This document shows positions 27,638 to 35,381 of a stretch of DNA of 64,000 nt, piece after piece. Each line of letters opens with the position of its first letter. The stretch's first letter is position 1. The stretch comes from Arthrobacter agilis (GTDB taxonomy: Bacteria; Actinomycetota; Actinomycetes; Actinomycetales; Micrococcaceae), in the NCBI RefSeq assembly GCF_030816075.1, contig NZ_JAUSXO010000001.1, positions 2,480,001 to 2,544,000 on the forward strand, read 5' to 3'. The notes beneath the pieces were generated by a model. That model had not been told where the DNA came from and searched no databases. It saw only the letters and a program-made list of their open reading frames with translations. Position numbers and translations under genes: made by a program.

Positions 27638-28582
27638 TCAGAACAGGGCTTCCTGGACGGCAGGGACCGCTGTGCTGAAGTCCCCGAATCGCAGGCGCCT
27701 CGCCTTGAGCTGCGCGAGGTCCGCGACGAACAGGAGATCGGTGCCGTCGATCGTCACGACGGCCGAGGGCCCGATGACGTCGGCCACGGTGAATCCGTGC
27801 TGCCCGCGGTCCAGCGGATCCGGGTACGGCTGCAGGCCCCTGCGGGAGAGCATCGCGGACCAGGTCGACGGCGGGTCGAACTCCTCGTGCACGACCTCGA
27901 AGCCCTCGACATCCATGCCGCCCTGGAACAACCCCCTGGCCGCCAGGGCGAACCCGTCGTTGATGCGCTGGAGCTGCACCGCAGGAAGGGGAGCGCACAG
28001 CGACGCGGCCTTCGTCCCGGACCTCACGGCCTGCTGGAGGCCGACGCTCCGCGTCACCTCGTCCTCGAGGACCCGCACCACCCGACCGTCGTCGGCGAGC
28101 GCCACGAACTGCGCGACGACGGCGCCCTGCTCCACGAGGCGCGCGTACTTCCTCGGGTGCGATGCCGTCCCTACCTTGGTGGAGCCGTCGGCGAACGTCG
28201 CGACATACAGCCAGTGGGGCTGGTCGAGGTAGCGCTTCAGGCCCGCCGGAGCGATCCCGGAGCGATGGATGTCGTGCATGAACCGAACATCGTCCTGGGC
28301 GAAGCACCGTGCGCACTGGGAGCCCCGATCGGCCGGAGCCTGATCCGCACACGGCACCCAGGTGCGATCATCGCGCCCGTGCACCCGATGGAATCCGAGG
28401 CAGTACCGCCCTGCTGCCGCAACCTCGAACGCCAGCCGCGTGCCGGGGGCGAGGGCGAGCTCGCGCAGGCCCTGTTCCGCCGCGGGAGTGCCGACGGCGG
28501 ACGCCTCGGGCACCTCGCGCAGCGACAGGACCCGCCCGGCACCGTGCCAGGTCACGCCGCTGCAGAGATAGGTGGAGCTCAC
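27638..28582 (-). CDS. DUF2797 domain protein
   Basis: 314 residues, cytosolic. The middle has a cysteine-rich stretch with C78, then CARC at 90-93 (probable metal site) and the conserved PHWLYVATFADGSTKVGT, typical of DUF2797. Function not established. It is followed after 50 bp by the ligase gene on the same strand, but no overlap supports a common role. Confidence 0.8.
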   Translation of the reverse strand: MSSTYLCSGVTWHGAGRVLSLREVPEASAVGTPAAEQGLRELALAPGTRLAFEVAAAGRYCLGFHRVHGRDDRTWVPCADQAPADRGSQCARCFAQDDVRFMHDIHRSGIAPAGLKRYLDQPHWLYVATFADGSTKVGTASHPRKYARLVEQGAVVAQFVALADDGRVVRVLEDEVTRSVGLQQAVRSGTKAASLCAPLPAVQLQRINDGFALAARGLFQGGMDVEGFEVVHEEFDPPSTWSAMLSRRGLQPYPDPLDRGQHGFTVADVIGPSAVVTIDGTDLLFVADLAQLKARRLRFGDFSTAVPAVQEALF

Positions 28583-28632
28583 GTGGCCAGCCTAGGCGCG
28601 GGCACCCCCACTATCGGTCGGAGACCCGGCAC

Positions 28633-29682
28633 TCACGCGAGCACCCTGCTGAGGTCGTACGCCGCCGGGAGCTCCAGCTGCTCGAAGGTGCAGGAGCGCG
28701 CCTCACGGTCGGGCCGCCAGCGGTCGAACTGCACCGTGTGCCGGAAGCGGTCGCCGTCCATCTGGTCGTACCGCACCTCGACGACGCGCCGCGGCCGGAG
28801 CCTGATGTAGGACACGTCCCGCGCTGAGGCGAAGCGGCTGCGCTCGGTCTCGCCCAGTTCGGCCTCGCCGTCGTCGTTGCGCAGCACATCGGCGTCGAGC
28901 TCCTCGACGAGTTCCAGCCTCCGCCTGTCCGAGAACGCCGAGATCCCGCCGACGTTCCGCAGCTCGCCGGCGTCGTCGTACAGCCCGAGCAGCAGCGAAC
29001 CGACGCCCTGCCCTGACTTGTGCACCCGGTAGCCCAGCACCACGGTGTCCGCGCTGCGGTGGTGCTTGACCTTGAGCATGCGCCGCTTGTTCGGCTCGTA
29101 CGCGGCGCCTAGCGGCTTCGCCACCACGCCGTCGAGGCCCGCGCCCTCGAACTCGACGAGCCAGCGCCGCGCCACGTCGACGTCGTGCGTGACCTGCGAC
29201 AAGTGGACCGGGGACGAGAAGGAGGTGCCGATGTCCGCCAGGGAGCGGCGCCGCTCGGCGAAGGGTACGGCCGTCAGATCGTCGTCCCCGACGGCGAGGA
29301 GGTCGAAGGCCACGAACGACGACGGCGTCTCCTCGGCCAGGAGGCGCACCCTGCTCTCCGCGGGGTGGATGCGCTGGGACAGGGCGTCCCAGTCCAGCCG
29401 TTCGGCGCCGGGTTCACCCCGGCGCACCACGATCTCCCCGTCCACGACGCAGCGCGCCGGCAGGTTCTCGAGCAGGGCCTCGACGAGTTCGGGGAAATAG
29501 CGCGTCAGTGTCTTCGAGCCGCGGCTGCCGATCTCGCAGGTGCCGTCCTCGATCTTCACGATCGCACGGAAGCCGTCCCACTTCGGTTCGTACACGAGGC
29601 CACCCGGAGCACTGCCGGGTTCGGGGACGGCATCCACGGCCTTGGCGAGCATCGGCTGGATGGAGAAGGGCAGGTCGGTCAT
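28633..29682 (-). CDS. ATP-dependent DNA ligase (LigC/LigD ligase domain type)
   Basis: 349 residues from ATG 29682. Motif I YEPKWDGFR places the adenylated Lys at residue 34. Motif V VVAKPLGAAYEPNKRRMLKVKH and the C-terminal OB domain are present. It matches the stand-alone ligase found beside LigD in actinobacteria (LigC). No Ku or LigD polymerase gene is in this window, so a role in nonhomologous end joining is only a guess from the family; single-strand repair is as likely. Confidence 0.88.
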   Translation of the reverse strand: MTDLPFSIQPMLAKAVDAVPEPGSAPGGLVYEPKWDGFRAIVKIEDGTCEIGSRGSKTLTRYFPELVEALLENLPARCVVDGEIVVRRGEPGAERLDWDALSQRIHPAESRVRLLAEETPSSFVAFDLLAVGDDDLTAVPFAERRRSLADIGTSFSSPVHLSQVTHDVDVARRWLVEFEGAGLDGVVAKPLGAAYEPNKRRMLKVKHHRSADTVVLGYRVHKSGQGVGSLLLGLYDDAGELRNVGGISAFSDRRRLELVEELDADVLRNDDGEAELGETERSRFASARDVSYIRLRPRRVVEVRYDQMDGDRFRHTVQFDRWRPDREARSCTFEQLELPAAYDLSRVLA

Positions 29683-29794
29683 GCCCTGATCGTGCCGCAC
29701 CGGACGTGTACTTGGCTATCCGCGGGACGGCTGCGCCGGTGCGCAGCCATCCCGGGTCGACGTGACGGGAGGGTACCGCGGGCCGACCGTGCGG

Positions 29795-30361
29795 CTATGC
29801 CGTCTGGCCCTCGTGGGGGCCTTCCGCGATCTCCTCGAGGAGCTTGTCGTTGAAGGCCTCCAGGTCGCCGGGACTGCGGCTCGTGACCAGACCCTGGTCC
29901 ACGACCACCTCCTCGTCGCTCCAGTTGGCACCGGCGTTTTTCAGGTCCGTGGCGAGCGTGTGGTAGGACGTCAGGTCGCGTCCGCCGACCACTCCTGCCT
30001 CGATGAGCAGCCAGGGCCCGTGGCAGATGGACGCCACGGGCTTGTGCTGCTCGAAGAAGGCCCGGGTGAAGGCCTGTGCGTCCTTGTCGACGCGCAGGAA
30101 GTCGGCGTTCACCACCCCGCCCGGCAGGACCAGTGCGTCGTAGTCGTCGGCGGACGCGTCGGCGACCGCCAGGTCCACCTCGAACGTCTCGCCCTTGTCC
30201 ACGCCGTCGAAACCCTGCAGCGTGCCGGTCTTCGGCGACACGAGCGTCGGGACACCGCCTGCCTCCTTGACCGCGTTCCACGGACTCGTGAGTTCGATCT
30301 GCTCGACTCCGTCCGTCAGCAGGAATGCGACCTTCTTGCCTGAGATGTCGTGTTCGGACAT
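29795..30361 (-). CDS. PfpI/DJ-1-family stress protein
   Basis: 188 residues. The nucleophile elbow VASICHGPWLL gives Cys113 and His114, as in PfpI/YhbO proteins; a Glu near residue 20 (VEQIEL) completes the set. Members act as glyoxalases or deglycases and general stress proteins; which activity applies here cannot be told. It is alone between the ligase and the XRE regulator, with 108 bp upstream that probably hold its promoter. Confidence 0.85.
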   Translation of the reverse strand: MSEHDISGKKVAFLLTDGVEQIELTSPWNAVKEAGGVPTLVSPKTGTLQGFDGVDKGETFEVDLAVADASADDYDALVLPGGVVNADFLRVDKDAQAFTRAFFEQHKPVASICHGPWLLIEAGVVGGRDLTSYHTLATDLKNAGANWSDEEVVVDQGLVTSRSPGDLEAFNDKLLEEIAEGPHEGQTA

Positions 30362-30469
30362 GCTGTTCTCCCTTGCGTAGAGCGTGCGTGTCGTACCGTT
30401 TCCAGCCTAGGAACGCGCCAAACGATAAGCAAGCTGGCTATTCGCTCCCCGACGACGCCTTGCGGCGGT

Positions 30470-31054
30470 TCACGACCGCTTCGGCCGCGCACGGAGGTGC
30501 ATCCGCTCCCCCTGCCGGCCGAAGAGACTGATGAGTTCCACGGCCCGTCCGTCCGCGCTCGCGAACCAGTGGGGCGTACGCGTATCGAACTCGGCCGCCT
30601 CCCCGGGCCCGAGCACGAAGTCGTTCTCGCCCAGGACGAGCCGGAGGGACCCGTCCAGGATGTACAGCCATTCGTAGCCCTCATGCACCCGGAGATCGGG
30701 CTCCGTGCCGCGCGCATCCCCGGCGAGCACCATCTTGTAGGCCTGTACGCCGCCGGGACGCCGGGTCAGCGGGATCGCCGTCATCCCGTGATGCGTGATG
30801 GGCCGCAGGTGCACGCGGGGGTCCCCGGCGGGCGGCGCACCCACGAGGTCGTCGAGCGGCACGCCGTACAGCTGCGCGATGGGCAGCAGGATCTCCAGGT
30901 TGGGCCTTCGCTGCCCTGATTCGAGCCGGGAGAGCGTGCTCACGGAGACCCCCGATGCGGCGGACACGTCACCGAGCGTCAGGTTGCGTTGGGTCCGGAG
31001 TGCCCGGAGGCGGGGGCCGACGGCGTCGAGCACCGCGTCGAGATCCGAGGTCAT
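30470..31054 (-). CDS. XRE-family regulator with C-terminal cupin
   Basis: 194 residues from ATG 31054. The N-terminal helix-turn-helix (about 10-65) has LRALRTQRNLTLGDVS and VSTLSRLESGQRRPNL. The C-terminal cupin (about 105-180) has EGYEWLYILDGSLRLVLG and LGPGEAAEFDTRTPHWF, the sugar/acid or metal pocket. It is divergent from the thioredoxin-reductase-like gene 92 bp away and probably represses both. Such pairs often sense an oxidant or a metabolite through the cupin, which is not shown here. Confidence 0.87.
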   Translation of the reverse strand: MTSDLDAVLDAVGPRLRALRTQRNLTLGDVSAASGVSVSTLSRLESGQRRPNLEILLPIAQLYGVPLDDLVGAPPAGDPRVHLRPITHHGMTAIPLTRRPGGVQAYKMVLAGDARGTEPDLRVHEGYEWLYILDGSLRLVLGENDFVLGPGEAAEFDTRTPHWFASADGRAVELISLFGRQGERMHLRARPKRS

Positions 31055-31146
31055 GGCCCTTATCTTGCCATACCAGCAACAAACATTGCCACGGTTGCGC
31101 TTCCGGCGGATGCTTGGACCATTCGCACAAGAGAACGGATCCCACC
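31055..31146. promoter_or_regulatory. Divergent promoter/operator between XRE regulator and flavoprotein
   Basis: A less GC-rich gap than its surroundings. TTGC occurs at 31065, 31086 and 31095 and GCAA at 31076, giving GCAAC/GTTGC inverted arms. A plausible operator of the XRE protein; arms are short, so exact sites are unsure. Confidence 0.35.
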
Positions 31147-32184
31147 ATGGCACCCACCAGCCGACCCCTGAAGGACCGCTACGACGTCGTCGTCATCGGA
31201 GGCGGGGCCGCCGGCCTGAGCGCCGCGGTCACGCTGGGCCGCGCGCTCCGATCGGTGATCGTCGTCGACGACGGCCGGCCGCGCAACGCTCCCGCCCGCG
31301 GAGTGCACGGCTTCCTCACCCGCGAGGGCATGAGCCCGCGCGCCCTGCTCGACGCCGGCCGCACCGAGGCGGAGTCCTTCGGCGCGACCCTGGTCGACGC
31401 CGGAGCCGTCGCGGTGCGGCACACCGGTGAAGGCTTCACCGTGGACCTGGCCGACGGCCGAAGCGTGAGTGGCCGGCGGTTGCTCGTCGCCACCGGCCTC
31501 ACCGACGGGCTGCCGGCCATCCCCGGACTGCGGGAGCAGTGGGGTGCCGGCGTCGTGCACTGCCCCTACTGCCACGGCTACGAGATCCGTGGCCGGAGCA
31601 TCGGCGTGCTCGGCACGGGTCCCCTGTCCGTCCACCAGGCCCTCCTGTTCCGGCAGTGGTCGGACGACATCACGTTCTTCCTCAACGACACCGTCCTGCC
31701 GAGCGACGACGACTGGGACCGGCTGGCTGCCCGCTCCATCCGCGTGGTCGACGGCGCCGTCGTGTCCGTGGACGCGGCGGACGGCGTCCTGACGGGGGTG
31801 ACCGTGGAGGGTGGCACCGTTTTCCCGCTGCAGGCCCTCGCCGTCGGGACCCGCATGGAGGCCCGGAGCACCCTGCTCGAACCGCTCGGGTTGGTGGCAC
31901 AGGAGCACCCGACCGGTATGGGGCACTCCCTCGCCGGCGGCCCCATGGGGTCGACGTCGGTGCCGGGCCTCTTCGTCGCGGGGAACGTCTCGAACCTCTC
32001 CGCACAGGTGATCGTCGCGGCGGCCGAGGGCACCATGGCGGGCGCCGCGATCAACGCCGACCTCGTGCAGGAGGACACGCCTGGGCCGTCGAGGGCTTCC
32101 GGGGGCCGTTTTCACCCCCGACGGAGGCGGAGGTCTCGGAGCGCGTCCTTGGCCGGCGTCGCCACGGGCTGGATGATGGGGTGA
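31147..32184 (+). CDS. Thioredoxin-reductase-like flavoprotein
   Basis: 345 residues. FAD site VVVIGGGAAGLSAAVTLGRA at 14-33, redox pair CPYC at 139-142 and an NAD(P) site around VLGTGPLSVHQALL; the last FAD motif reads VPGLFVAGNVSN. The layout is that of TrxB, but this stand-alone gene has no thioredoxin beside it and lacks the usual CATC spacing of standard TrxB. The last 35 residues are arginine-rich and appended. Probably handles a disulfide or quinone substrate under the adjacent XRE regulator. Confidence 0.83.
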   Translation: MAPTSRPLKDRYDVVVIGGGAAGLSAAVTLGRALRSVIVVDDGRPRNAPARGVHGFLTREGMSPRALLDAGRTEAESFGATLVDAGAVAVRHTGEGFTVDLADGRSVSGRRLLVATGLTDGLPAIPGLREQWGAGVVHCPYCHGYEIRGRSIGVLGTGPLSVHQALLFRQWSDDITFFLNDTVLPSDDDWDRLAARSIRVVDGAVVSVDAADGVLTGVTVEGGTVFPLQALAVGTRMEARSTLLEPLGLVAQEHPTGMGHSLAGGPMGSTSVPGLFVAGNVSNLSAQVIVAAAEGTMAGAAINADLVQEDTPGPSRASGGRFHPRRRRRSRSASLAGVATGWMMG

Positions 32185-32235
32185 CCGGCGGTGCCCTCGC
32201 GCCCGCCGGTTCGAGGCCTGGGGAAGGGGTCCGCC

Positions 32236-32865
32236 GTGCTGGTTGAGTACACGCAGGAGTTCTGGGACGACCGCTACCGGCAGCGCCCGCGCATCTGGAG
32301 CGGCCTGCCGAACCGGCAGCTCGTCTCCGTCGCGGAGACCCTGCCGCCGGGCCGGGCGCTCGACGTCGGCTGCGGGGAGGGAGCGGACGCCGTCTGGCTC
32401 GCCGCGCGCGGGTGGCACGTCCTCGGCGTCGACGTCTCCGCCGTCGCGCTCGACCGGGCCCGCGCACAGACCCTGGAACTCGACGCGTCGGTCGCGGAGC
32501 GGCTCGCGTGGCGTCAGGTGGACCTCCTGGCCTCGCCGGACCTCCCCGACGGCCTCAACCTCGTCTCCGTCCAGTTCATGCACCTGCCGGACCCGGAGCG
32601 CTCCCGGGTGTTCCGTGCGCTGGCGGCGCTCGTCGGCGTCGGCGGCAGCCTCCTGATCGTCGCCCACGATCCGTCGGACCTGCACTCCGGCGTGGGACGG
32701 CCCCATCAGGCCGATCTCTTCCACACGCCGCAGGAGATCGCCGGTCTGCTCGACGACGCGTGGGAGGTCCGCGTGTGCGAGTCCCGTCCGCGGGTCGAGC
32801 GGACGGCGGACGGCCGCGACGTGAGGATCAGCGACGCCGTGGTGCATGCGGTGCGCCTCCGCTGA
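32236..32865 (+). CDS. Class I SAM-dependent methyltransferase
   Basis: About 209 residues from GTG 32236, preceded by GGAAGGGG; an upstream GTG at 32191 would add 15 residues. AdoMet motif I is ALDVGCGEGADAVWLAARG (about 35-53), followed by VLGVDVSAVALDRARAQ and VDLLASPDLPDG. It resembles the TPMT/TehB-like group that starts with FWDDRYRQ. Target unknown. Its start lies 52 bp after the flavoprotein stop on the same strand, so the two may share a transcript. Confidence 0.83.
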   Translation: MLVEYTQEFWDDRYRQRPRIWSGLPNRQLVSVAETLPPGRALDVGCGEGADAVWLAARGWHVLGVDVSAVALDRARAQTLELDASVAERLAWRQVDLLASPDLPDGLNLVSVQFMHLPDPERSRVFRALAALVGVGGSLLIVAHDPSDLHSGVGRPHQADLFHTPQEIAGLLDDAWEVRVCESRPRVERTADGRDVRISDAVVHAVRLR

Positions 32866-32937
32866 GGCGTGCGCAAGGGCCCGGGTGGAAGTCCGCACCA
32901 CGTGCGGTGCCACCCGGCCCCTCGATAGCCTCGACGG

Positions 32938-34107
32938 ATGCAGTGGATCACGGAGAAGTACGTCAATTTCGCGAGCGTCATCGACGACGCGACACTCGCG
33001 CAGAACCGGATGACGAGCTCCATGCCGTTCGTGTTCCCGCACTTCGCCTCCATGCCCGACGCCCATCTGGGCCTGGGCTGCGCCGTCGGGTCCGTCCTGC
33101 CCACGCTCGGTGCGATCATCCCGGCGGCGGTGGGCGTGGACATCGGCTGCGGCATGGTCGCCGTCCGGACGGGCCACACCGCCCGGGACGTGGCGCGCCT
33201 TGACCGGCGGGTGCTGCGGGAGGCGATCGAACGGGCCGTGCCCCTCTCGGCCGGCAACAACAACAAGCGCGTGAGCGCCTCGGCCCAGCCCCGCATCGAC
33301 GCCCTCGAACGGGACGCCCGGTCCGCCGGCTTCGACCCCGCCGACTACGTGAAGCAGTGGCGGCTGCAGCTCGGGACGCTCGGGTCGGGCAACCACTTCA
33401 TCGAGGTGTCCCTCGACGAGGAGGACGACGTCTGGCTGTTCCTGCACTCGGGGTCACGGGGCATCGGGAACCGGATCGCCCAGCACCACATCCGGGCGGC
33501 GCAGGACCACTGCGCCCGGCACTCCATCAGCCTCCCCCACCAGGACCTCGCCTACCTCGAGGAGGGGACACCCGCGTTCGACCGGTACATCGGCGAGCTC
33601 CTGTGGGCACAGAAATTCGCCCTGCTCAACCGCGAGGAGATGATGGACCGGGTCGTGCGGCAGTTCACGGACTGGGTGGGCGGCCCGGTGGAGGAACGCG
33701 AACGGATCAACTGCCACCACAACTACACGCACCGCGAGACCCACTCCGGGAAGGACGTCTGGCTCTCACGCAAGGGCGCCATCGCGGCGGACCCCGGCCG
33801 TCCCGGGCTCATCCCGGGCTCGATGGGGACCCGGTCCTACGTGGTCACGGGCAAGGGGAACAGGGAGGCCATGGACTCGGCGCCGCACGGGGCCGGCCGG
33901 GAGTACTCGCGCACCAGGGCACGCAAGACCTTCACACAGGACCAGCTCCGCGCAGCCATGCGCGGCATCGAGTTCAGGGACACCCCGGCGTTCCTCGACG
34001 AGATCCCGGCGGCCTACAAGGACATCGACGTCGTCATGCAGGACGCACGCGACCTGGTGGACGTCCGCCACACGCTCCGGCAGATCATCAACGTCAAGGG
34101 CGACTGA
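32938..34107 (+). CDS. rtcB: RtcB-family RNA ligase
   Basis: 389 residues. Metal and GTP site motifs are GVDIGCGM near 70, GSGNHFIE, HSGSRG and NCHHNYTHRETH; the guanylylated His is His317 in PHGAGREYSR. RtcB joins 2',3'-cyclic phosphate or 3'-phosphate ends to 5'-OH ends in RNA. No RtcA or archease is beside it. It is shorter than E. coli RtcB but keeps all core motifs. Two tRNA genes lie 1 kb downstream, possibly by chance. Confidence 0.93.
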   Translation: MQWITEKYVNFASVIDDATLAQNRMTSSMPFVFPHFASMPDAHLGLGCAVGSVLPTLGAIIPAAVGVDIGCGMVAVRTGHTARDVARLDRRVLREAIERAVPLSAGNNNKRVSASAQPRIDALERDARSAGFDPADYVKQWRLQLGTLGSGNHFIEVSLDEEDDVWLFLHSGSRGIGNRIAQHHIRAAQDHCARHSISLPHQDLAYLEEGTPAFDRYIGELLWAQKFALLNREEMMDRVVRQFTDWVGGPVEERERINCHHNYTHRETHSGKDVWLSRKGAIAADPGRPGLIPGSMGTRSYVVTGKGNREAMDSAPHGAGREYSRTRARKTFTQDQLRAAMRGIEFRDTPAFLDEIPAAYKDIDVVMQDARDLVDVRHTLRQIINVKGD

Positions 34108-34171
34108 GCCGCGGGCGCGTATCGTCCTCCGCCGCGCGGCCGACGCGGGACCCGGCGGTGTCCACCGGACC

Positions 34172-34960
34172 TCAGCAGGCCCGGTAGAGGTACCCGGGAT
34201 CGTCCGGTGGAACCAGCTCCCGGTCGCGGAGCACCGTCGACGCCGGCCGGTCCGTCACGTCACACGGATCCCCGATGCCGGACTCCTCCGGATACTCGAT
34301 CGCCAGGACGGCCTCGCCATAGACGTCCCGGTAGGCCGCACATTCCTGGAACTCGATGCACTGCTCGGCGACGGCGAAGTCGAACCCGGCCTCCTTCAGC
34401 GCCGCGGAGTCCTCCGCTGCGTTCTTCTGTCCCACCAGCAGGCCGAGGCCGTGGGCCCTGCCTGCCAGCGTCGTCGCCAGGTCGAGGTTGTCGGCGAGGG
34501 TCAGACGCCCCCCGGACCGGGCGTAGGAGTCCAGGTTGTCCAGTTCGACGGCGTCGAACCCGCGGTCGGCACACGACTGCAGTCCCGTCCCGATCCTCTC
34601 GGCGATGGACGCACGCCTGGCCTCGGTCCCGGTGTCGAGGAAGTACTCGTCGGGCCAGGCCGGGTCCGCCACGGGCACGCCGTCGACCTCGAGGACGAGG
34701 CCACCGGCCAGCCAGGGGCCCTGCTCCCCGGGCTGTGTCTGGAACGCGTTCAGGTAGCAGACCGAGTACAGGCCGTCGGCCGGGTCGTCGGAGGCGTCAC
34801 GGACGACGACGCCGACGCCCTCCGGCGGCGCGTAGGCACCGCCGAGCTGGTAGTCCACCCGGGCGCCCTCGGGAAACCCTGCCGTGCCGGTCTGCGGCGA
34901 GCACGCCACGAGGACGGGCACGGCGAGCACGACGGTGCCCAGGCTTCGAAGGATCCCCAT
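34172..34960 (-). CDS. GH114/endo-alpha-1,4-polygalactosaminidase-like lipoprotein
   Basis: 262 residues from ATG 34960. The N-terminus is a lipoprotein signal (LAVPVLVACSPQ, Cys as lipid site). The rest is a TIM-barrel of the GH114 type, with VCYLNAFQT, the catalytic ELDNLDSYARSG region and a late AVAEQC motif. Members cut polygalactosamine or related polymers; here it may work on cell-surface or biofilm polysaccharide. The substrate is inferred. Possible upstream reading to 35089 crosses the tRNA terminator and is rejected. Confidence 0.85.
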   Translation of the reverse strand: MGILRSLGTVVLAVPVLVACSPQTGTAGFPEGARVDYQLGGAYAPPEGVGVVVRDASDDPADGLYSVCYLNAFQTQPGEQGPWLAGGLVLEVDGVPVADPAWPDEYFLDTGTEARRASIAERIGTGLQSCADRGFDAVELDNLDSYARSGGRLTLADNLDLATTLAGRAHGLGLLVGQKNAAEDSAALKEAGFDFAVAEQCIEFQECAAYRDVYGEAVLAIEYPEESGIGDPCDVTDRPASTVLRDRELVPPDDPGYLYRAC

Positions 34961-34992
34961 CCGGCTACCGTAACCCCGACCCCGGAGGATCC

Positions 34993-35017
34993 GTGTCCGG
35001 AGAACCCCTCCGGACAC
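34993..35017. repeat. Hairpin GTGTCCGGA upstream of the GH114 gene
   Basis: Nine-base arms 34993-35001 / 35009-35017 with a 7-nt loop. It sits between the tRNA terminator and the lipoprotein gene and may belong to the leader of that gene. Confidence 0.5.
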
Positions 35018-35021
35018 AGAG

Positions 35022-35051
35022 AAGGCCCCGGAACCGGGGTTCCGAGGCCTT
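35022..35051 (-). terminator. Terminator for the tRNA-Met/tRNA-Thr unit
   Basis: Stem 35022-35034 / 35039-35051, 12 of 13 pairs, loop CGGG. On the minus strand it is followed by TCTCTG, so it ends transcription coming from the tRNA genes. Confidence 0.7.
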
Positions 35052-35056
35052 GCCTG

Positions 35057-35130
35057 TAGCGGTGGTGGGACTCGATCCCACGACCTCACGATTATGAGTC
35101 GTGCGCTCTAACCAGCTGAGCTACACCGCC
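35057..35130 (-). tRNA. tRNA-Met (CAT), elongator type
   Basis: 74 nt. Loop CTCATAA gives anticodon CAT; D-arm GTAGCTCAGCTGGTTAGAGC; T-loop ATCGAGT; acceptor GGCGGTG with CACCGCT. The arm pattern is that of elongator tRNA-Met, not the initiator. CCA is not encoded. An Ile2 (lysidine) tRNA also has CAT, but the sequence fits Met better. Confidence 0.9.
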
Positions 35131-35184
35131 CTAAATGAGGCTGCCCGCACCGATCCTAGGATCGTCACGGGCCCCTCATTCATG

Positions 35185-35256
35185 AGCCCCCCACCGGAAT
35201 CGATCCGGTGACCTCGTTCTTACCAAGAACGCGCTCTACCACTGAGCTAGGGGGGC
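35185..35256 (-). tRNA. tRNA-Thr (GGT)
   Basis: 72 nt. Anticodon loop TTGGTAA gives GGT; acceptor GCCCCCC pairs fully with GGGGGGC; T-arm ACCGG/CCGGT with loop ATCGATT. No encoded CCA. Probably one transcript with the tRNA-Met 54 bp downstream. Confidence 0.93.
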
Positions 35257-35334
35257 AACAGCAAGAAACTTTACCAGCACCCTGCCGCTGAAGTGAAATC
35301 GACAGCCGCCCGAACGGGCGGACCCCGATTCCGC

Positions 35335-35362
35335 GCCGGGCCCGTGCGTGCACGGGCCCGGC
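35335..35362 (-). terminator. 12-bp hairpin after the DEAD-box helicase
   Basis: Perfect stem GCCGGGCCCGTG 35335-35346 / 35351-35362, loop CGTG, 20 bp beyond the helicase stop. No T run follows on the minus strand, so termination is likely but unproven. Confidence 0.5.
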
Positions 35363-35381
35363 GGGGTCGCCTAGCTAGGTC

